A DNA stretch of 18,257 nt from Candidatus Pelagibacter sp. (GTDB lineage Bacteria; Pseudomonadota; Alphaproteobacteria; Pelagibacterales; Pelagibacteraceae): NCBI GenBank assembly GCA_028408025.1, contig JAOOKL010000009.1:1-18257 (forward strand). The letters run 5' to 3'. The notes under the pieces were generated by a model. It was given only the letters and a program-made list of their open reading frames with translations, had not been told where the DNA came from and made no database searches. Of this stretch, positions 15,607-18,257 are shown piece by piece (the stretch's first letter is position 1; the number at the start of each line of letters is the position of its first letter). A program made the translations under genes and the position numbers.

Positions 15607-16791
15607 TTAGTTTTTATTCCCCGTTAAACCCCAAATATCAATTAAAACTTTTCTTTTAGATACTTTGATATTTTTATATGCTTTATGAGGTGCACATATA
15701 ATTATAATATCAGACTTTTTAATTAAATGTTTTTTTTTTAAACTACCCTCCATCTTATAAAATTCATCAGAATACAAAGTTTTAATTTTTTTTCTTTTTA
15801 AATATTTTAACAATTTAATTGATAAAGAGTCTCTAATATCATCGCTTTCACCCTTAAACGCTAACCCAAGTACTCCGATTGTTTTCTTTTTAAGATTAAT
15901 TTTTTTTGATAAGTCTCTAATAATAAACTCTGGCATATATTGATTAATTTTCATAGCAGTATGACCTAATGAAAATTTATTATCAAAAAAAGAAGAGAGT
16001 TGCATCGTGTCTTTTAATAAACAAGGACCTGCAGTAAATCCAGACATGGGTAAGTGAGCATTTCTATTATAATTATCTTTCATGATATCTCTAATTTTAA
16101 AAAAATTTAGATTATTATTTTTACAAATCATGAAAAATTGATTCGAAATTGAAAAATGTACATAGCGATATGCATTTGAAAACAGCTTAATTAGTTCGGC
16201 TTCTATAATTGAAACCTTAATAATTTTTTTACAAATTTTTTTAAAAAGCTTAGCAGACTCATTTATTGATAACTTATTTTTTCCTGAAATGAGCTGAGAA
16301 ATTTTTGGTAATTCAGAGATTGATTGTCCTTGGACAATTCTTTCAGGACAATAACTTAGGTTTTTGTTAGTATCTTTGATAATTTCAAATACCTTTTCGC
16401 TTATACCTGGATATACTGAACTTCTTATTATTATTATTTGATCCCTTTTTATATATCTTTTAATTTTTGAAAAAAATTTGAGAAATTCAAAAGTTTTAGG
16501 TTTAAGTTTGCCGTCAATAGGAGTTCCAATACAAATTATTATAAATTTACTTGTTTGTATACTTTCCAGATTTTCTGTGGCGGAAATTCTTTTTAATTTT
16601 AACATTTTTGGGAGTAGACTTTTACTGCCTGCCTCTAAGTATGGGCTTACTCCAGAATTAATTAATTTATTATTTTCATGATTTTTATCTATTAACTTTA
16701 CTTTAAAACCTTTAGAACTAAAAACTAAACCAAGTGGAAAACCGACGTGACCAGATCCGCCAATTATAGAAATTTCACTTTTGTTAATCAT
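15607..16791 (-). CDS. Nucleotide-sugar 6-dehydrogenase (UDP-GlcNAc/ManNAc dehydrogenase, WecC-like)
   Basis: This 394-residue enzyme oxidises C6 of a nucleotide sugar to a carboxylate using two NAD+. The N-terminal NAD fold has ISIIGGSGHVGFPLGLVFSS (G12-x-G14-x-x-G17), ICIGTPID (87-93), IRSSVYPG and LSYCPERIVQGQSISELP. The central helix IIEAELIKLFSNAYRYVHFS holds catalytic-site K202 and N206. AGPCLLKD places the thiohemiacetal cysteine at C257. GVLGLAFKGESDDIRDSLS starts the C-terminal domain. YCPERxxQG and SGFTAGPCLLKD favour the UDP-HexNAc (WecC/WbpA) group over UDP-glucose dehydrogenase, though GDP-mannose is not excluded. The length is a little below usual (about 420). It is the first gene of the minus-strand operon and diverges from the C-methyltransferase-like gene across about 34 nt. 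Confidence 0.9.
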   Translation of the reverse strand: MINKSEISIIGGSGHVGFPLGLVFSSKGFKVKLIDKNHENNKLINSGVSPYLEAGSKSLLPKMLKLKRISATENLESIQTSKFIIICIGTPIDGKLKPKTFEFLKFFSKIKRYIKRDQIIIIRSSVYPGISEKVFEIIKDTNKNLSYCPERIVQGQSISELPKISQLISGKNKLSINESAKLFKKICKKIIKVSIIEAELIKLFSNAYRYVHFSISNQFFMICKNNNLNFFKIRDIMKDNYNRNAHLPMSGFTAGPCLLKDTMQLSSFFDNKFSLGHTAMKINQYMPEFIIRDLSKKINLKKKTIGVLGLAFKGESDDIRDSLSIKLLKYLKRKKIKTLYSDEFYKMEGSLKKKHLIKKSDIIIICAPHKAYKNIKVSKRKVLIDIWGLTGNKN

Positions 16792-16825
16792 AAATGTCCA
16801 TTATAAGAGTTCAGTAATTATTTAT

Positions 16826-18061
16826 ATGAATAAAAGATCAAAAACAATTAATAGTTGTCAAATTTCAAAAAAAAGGGATTTGAAAAAGATTTTGTCTCTA
16901 GGATATTTACCTCCTGTAAATAATTATCACCAAATAGGTAAACCCCAAAAAGAAGAGATTTTCTTTCCTGCAGATTTAGTATACTCAAAAAGTTCTAAAT
17001 TAGTTCAACTTAAAACTATTGTTAATAAAGAAATTATATTTCCCAAAAATTACCCTTATACAAGTAGTACAACAAAAATTTTGAGGGAAAATTTTAAAGA
17101 ACTATATCAAGAAAGTAAAAAAATTTTAGATCTTCAGAAAAATGATTTAGTTGTAGACATTGGTTCAAACGACGGAAATTTACTCAGCAATTTCAAAAAC
17201 TATCATAAAGTATTAGGCGTTACTCCAGAAAATATTGGAAAAATTGCTATCAAAAAAGGAATAAATACTATTTTAAAATATTTCGATAAAAAAACTGCTA
17301 ATCAAATATTAAAAAATTTTGGTAAAGCTAAATTGGTAACTGCAACAAATGTTTTTGCACATATTGACGATATAAACGCACTAATGAAAAACATTTTGAA
17401 AATTTTAGATAAAGATGGTGTATTTATTTCGGAATCTCATTATTTGTTATCATTGATACAAACTAATCAATATGACACTATTTACCATGAACATATGAGA
17501 TATTACTCATTAATGAGTCTGAACTATCTATTTAAAAAATATAAGTTAAAAATTTTCCATGCGAAAAAAATTCCTACACATGGTGGTTCGATAAGGGTCT
17601 ATGTTTCGAAAAGTAAAAATATTAAAGAGTCTAAAAATTTGAAAAAGCTCTTTAAAATGGAAAAAAAGTATTTAAATGAAAAAACATTTAAAGATTTTGC
17701 TAGTAAAGTTTTGTCTTCAAAAATTAATCTTTATTCTTTAGTAAAAAAAATTAAATTAAAAAACAAAAAAATATTTGGAGTTGGGGCTCCGTCAAGAGCG
17801 GCAACTTTGATTAATTATGTAGGTTTAAATGAGGAAATAATTGACTGTATCTTGGAAGTTTCTGGATCTCATAAGATTGGAAGATACATGCCAGGCACAA
17901 ATATACCTATAGTGAATGAAAAAATAGTTTTGAAAAAAAAGCCAGATTACCTACTATTGTTATCATGGCATATTTCTAAAACATTAATAAAAAACTTTAG
18001 AAAAAAAGGTTACAACGGAAAATTTATATTACCACTACCAAATCCCAGGATAATCAGATAA
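16826..18061 (+). CDS. Sugar C-methyltransferase-family protein with degenerate zinc-binding domain
   Basis: The 411-residue protein matches the three-part NDP-hexose C-methyltransferase family (TylC3/NovU type). The N-terminal part (1-62) aligns to the zinc-binding domain, but the expected CxxC pairs read C11-Q-I-S14 and S54-x-x-S57. The SAM motif is VVDIGSNDG (109-117). The active-site signature YHEHMRYYS (220-228) and HGGSIRVYVS are conserved. The C-terminal Rossmann-like domain has FGVGAPSRAATLINYVG and GRYMPGTNIPIV. An upstream in-frame ATG at 16781 would add 15 residues and overlap the divergent dehydrogenase; the family N-terminus favours 16826. It may C-methylate a keto sugar or have a related role. 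Its stop overlaps the convergent gene at the right edge by 8 nt. Confidence 0.84.
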   Translation: MNKRSKTINSCQISKKRDLKKILSLGYLPPVNNYHQIGKPQKEEIFFPADLVYSKSSKLVQLKTIVNKEIIFPKNYPYTSSTTKILRENFKELYQESKKILDLQKNDLVVDIGSNDGNLLSNFKNYHKVLGVTPENIGKIAIKKGINTILKYFDKKTANQILKNFGKAKLVTATNVFAHIDDINALMKNILKILDKDGVFISESHYLLSLIQTNQYDTIYHEHMRYYSLMSLNYLFKKYKLKIFHAKKIPTHGGSIRVYVSKSKNIKESKNLKKLFKMEKKYLNEKTFKDFASKVLSSKINLYSLVKKIKLKNKKIFGVGAPSRAATLINYVGLNEEIIDCILEVSGSHKIGRYMPGTNIPIVNEKIVLKKKPDYLLLLSWHISKTLIKNFRKKGYNGKFILPLPNPRIIR

Positions 18062-18257
18062 CTGCTATATAATATCTGAAATAATAACTAGATAAGAAAT
18101 ATATCAAAAAATAAGACAAAAAAATAAAGATAGCCTTATTTTCTTTTAATTCATTAATACTTTTTTTCTTCAAATCAAAAAGGCTTAAAAGTACAATAAT
18201 AAGTAGAGGCTCAAAATATTCTTGAAATAAATTTTTAGCATTACAATAGATTAGTAA
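18054..18257 (-). CDS. C-terminal part of a membrane protein (5' end outside window)
   Basis: A minus-strand frame is open from the right edge to TGA at 18054-18056, giving 67 residues: LLIYCNAKNLFQEYFEPLLI, IVLLSLFDLKKKSINELKEN, then IFIFLSYFLIYFLSSYYF and a closing IAVI. Two hydrophobic helices separated by a charged loop are visible. The composition and position suggest another polytopic glycosyltransferase or flippase-type protein of the polysaccharide region, but I do not recognise a family. The convergent 8-nt overlap with the C-methyltransferase-like gene fits the packing style of this genome. It fills the otherwise gene-free last 200 bases. Confidence 0.68.
   Translation of the reverse strand, partial: LLIYCNAKNLFQEYFEPLLIIVLLSLFDLKKKSINELKENKAIFIFLSYFLIYFLSSYYFRYYIAVI

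Noticed and set aside
16781..16825. Upstream in-frame ATG at 16781 for the C-methyltransferase-like gene
   Set aside because: It would add a hydrophobic 15-residue extension without similarity to the family and overlap the divergent dehydrogenase start. The family N-terminus fits 16826.
7003..18257. Mobile elements, integrase, tRNA-fragment attachment sites or CRISPR repeats in the glycan island
   Set aside because: No transposase or integrase protein, no inverted or direct repeats beyond homopolymers, and no duplicated tRNA or rRNA piece was recognised by eye.

Overview
The window looks like a chromosome segment of a SAR11-clade alphaproteobacterium (Candidatus Pelagibacter or a close relative). 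The evidence is very high A+T outside the structural RNAs, lysine/isoleucine/asparagine-rich proteins, genes that abut or overlap by a few bases, alphaproteobacterial forms of L31, L36, S21 and TrcR (DUF1013), a three-subunit proton-translocating transhydrogenase, and a 5S rRNA with no 16S/23S beside it. From memory, in cultured Pelagibacter the 5S gene is separated from 16S-23S by a hypervariable surface-polysaccharide region (HVR2). This window would span the border between the 5S-side core and that region.

Region 1 (1-3116, + strand) is a translation and growth module: the end of rpmE (L31), trcR, rpsU (S21, apparently with an AUU start behind a perfect AGGAGG), a CspA-family cold-shock protein, initiator tRNA-fMet, and typA/bipA, whose AUG lies only 2 nt after the tRNA CCA end.

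Region 2 (7037-3113, - strand) is a compact cluster read leftward: a promoter directly upstream of 5S rRNA, 5S, rpmJ (L36), a 36-residue protein resembling aa3-type cytochrome oxidase subunit IV, pntAA-pntAB-pntB (NAD(P) transhydrogenase) and a transaldolase. No gap between members exceeds 18 nt, so the whole cluster could be one transcript headed by 5S rRNA. It converges on typA with a 4-nt overlap.

Region 3 (7126-18257) is a surface-polysaccharide island. On + it has an O-antigen ligase/polymerase-like membrane gene broken by a frameshift near a T8 tract, and a DUF6311-like large membrane protein. On -, read leftward from 16791, is a tightly packed operon: WecC-like nucleotide-sugar 6-dehydrogenase, sugar N-formyltransferase, DegT-family aminotransferase, GT2 glycosyltransferase, NAD-dependent epimerase/dehydratase, SAM methyltransferase and a second GT2 (ALG5-like). 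A sugar C-methyltransferase-family gene runs divergently from it, and a membrane-protein gene enters from the right edge. The aminotransferase plus formyltransferase point to an N-formylated amino sugar in the glycan; the dehydrogenase points to a uronic-acid-type sugar; the GT2s, methyltransferase and membrane proteins would assemble, decorate and polymerise or ligate it.

I saw no CRISPR array, transposase, integrase or convincing intrinsic terminator. No gene-free stretch exceeds 300 bases.
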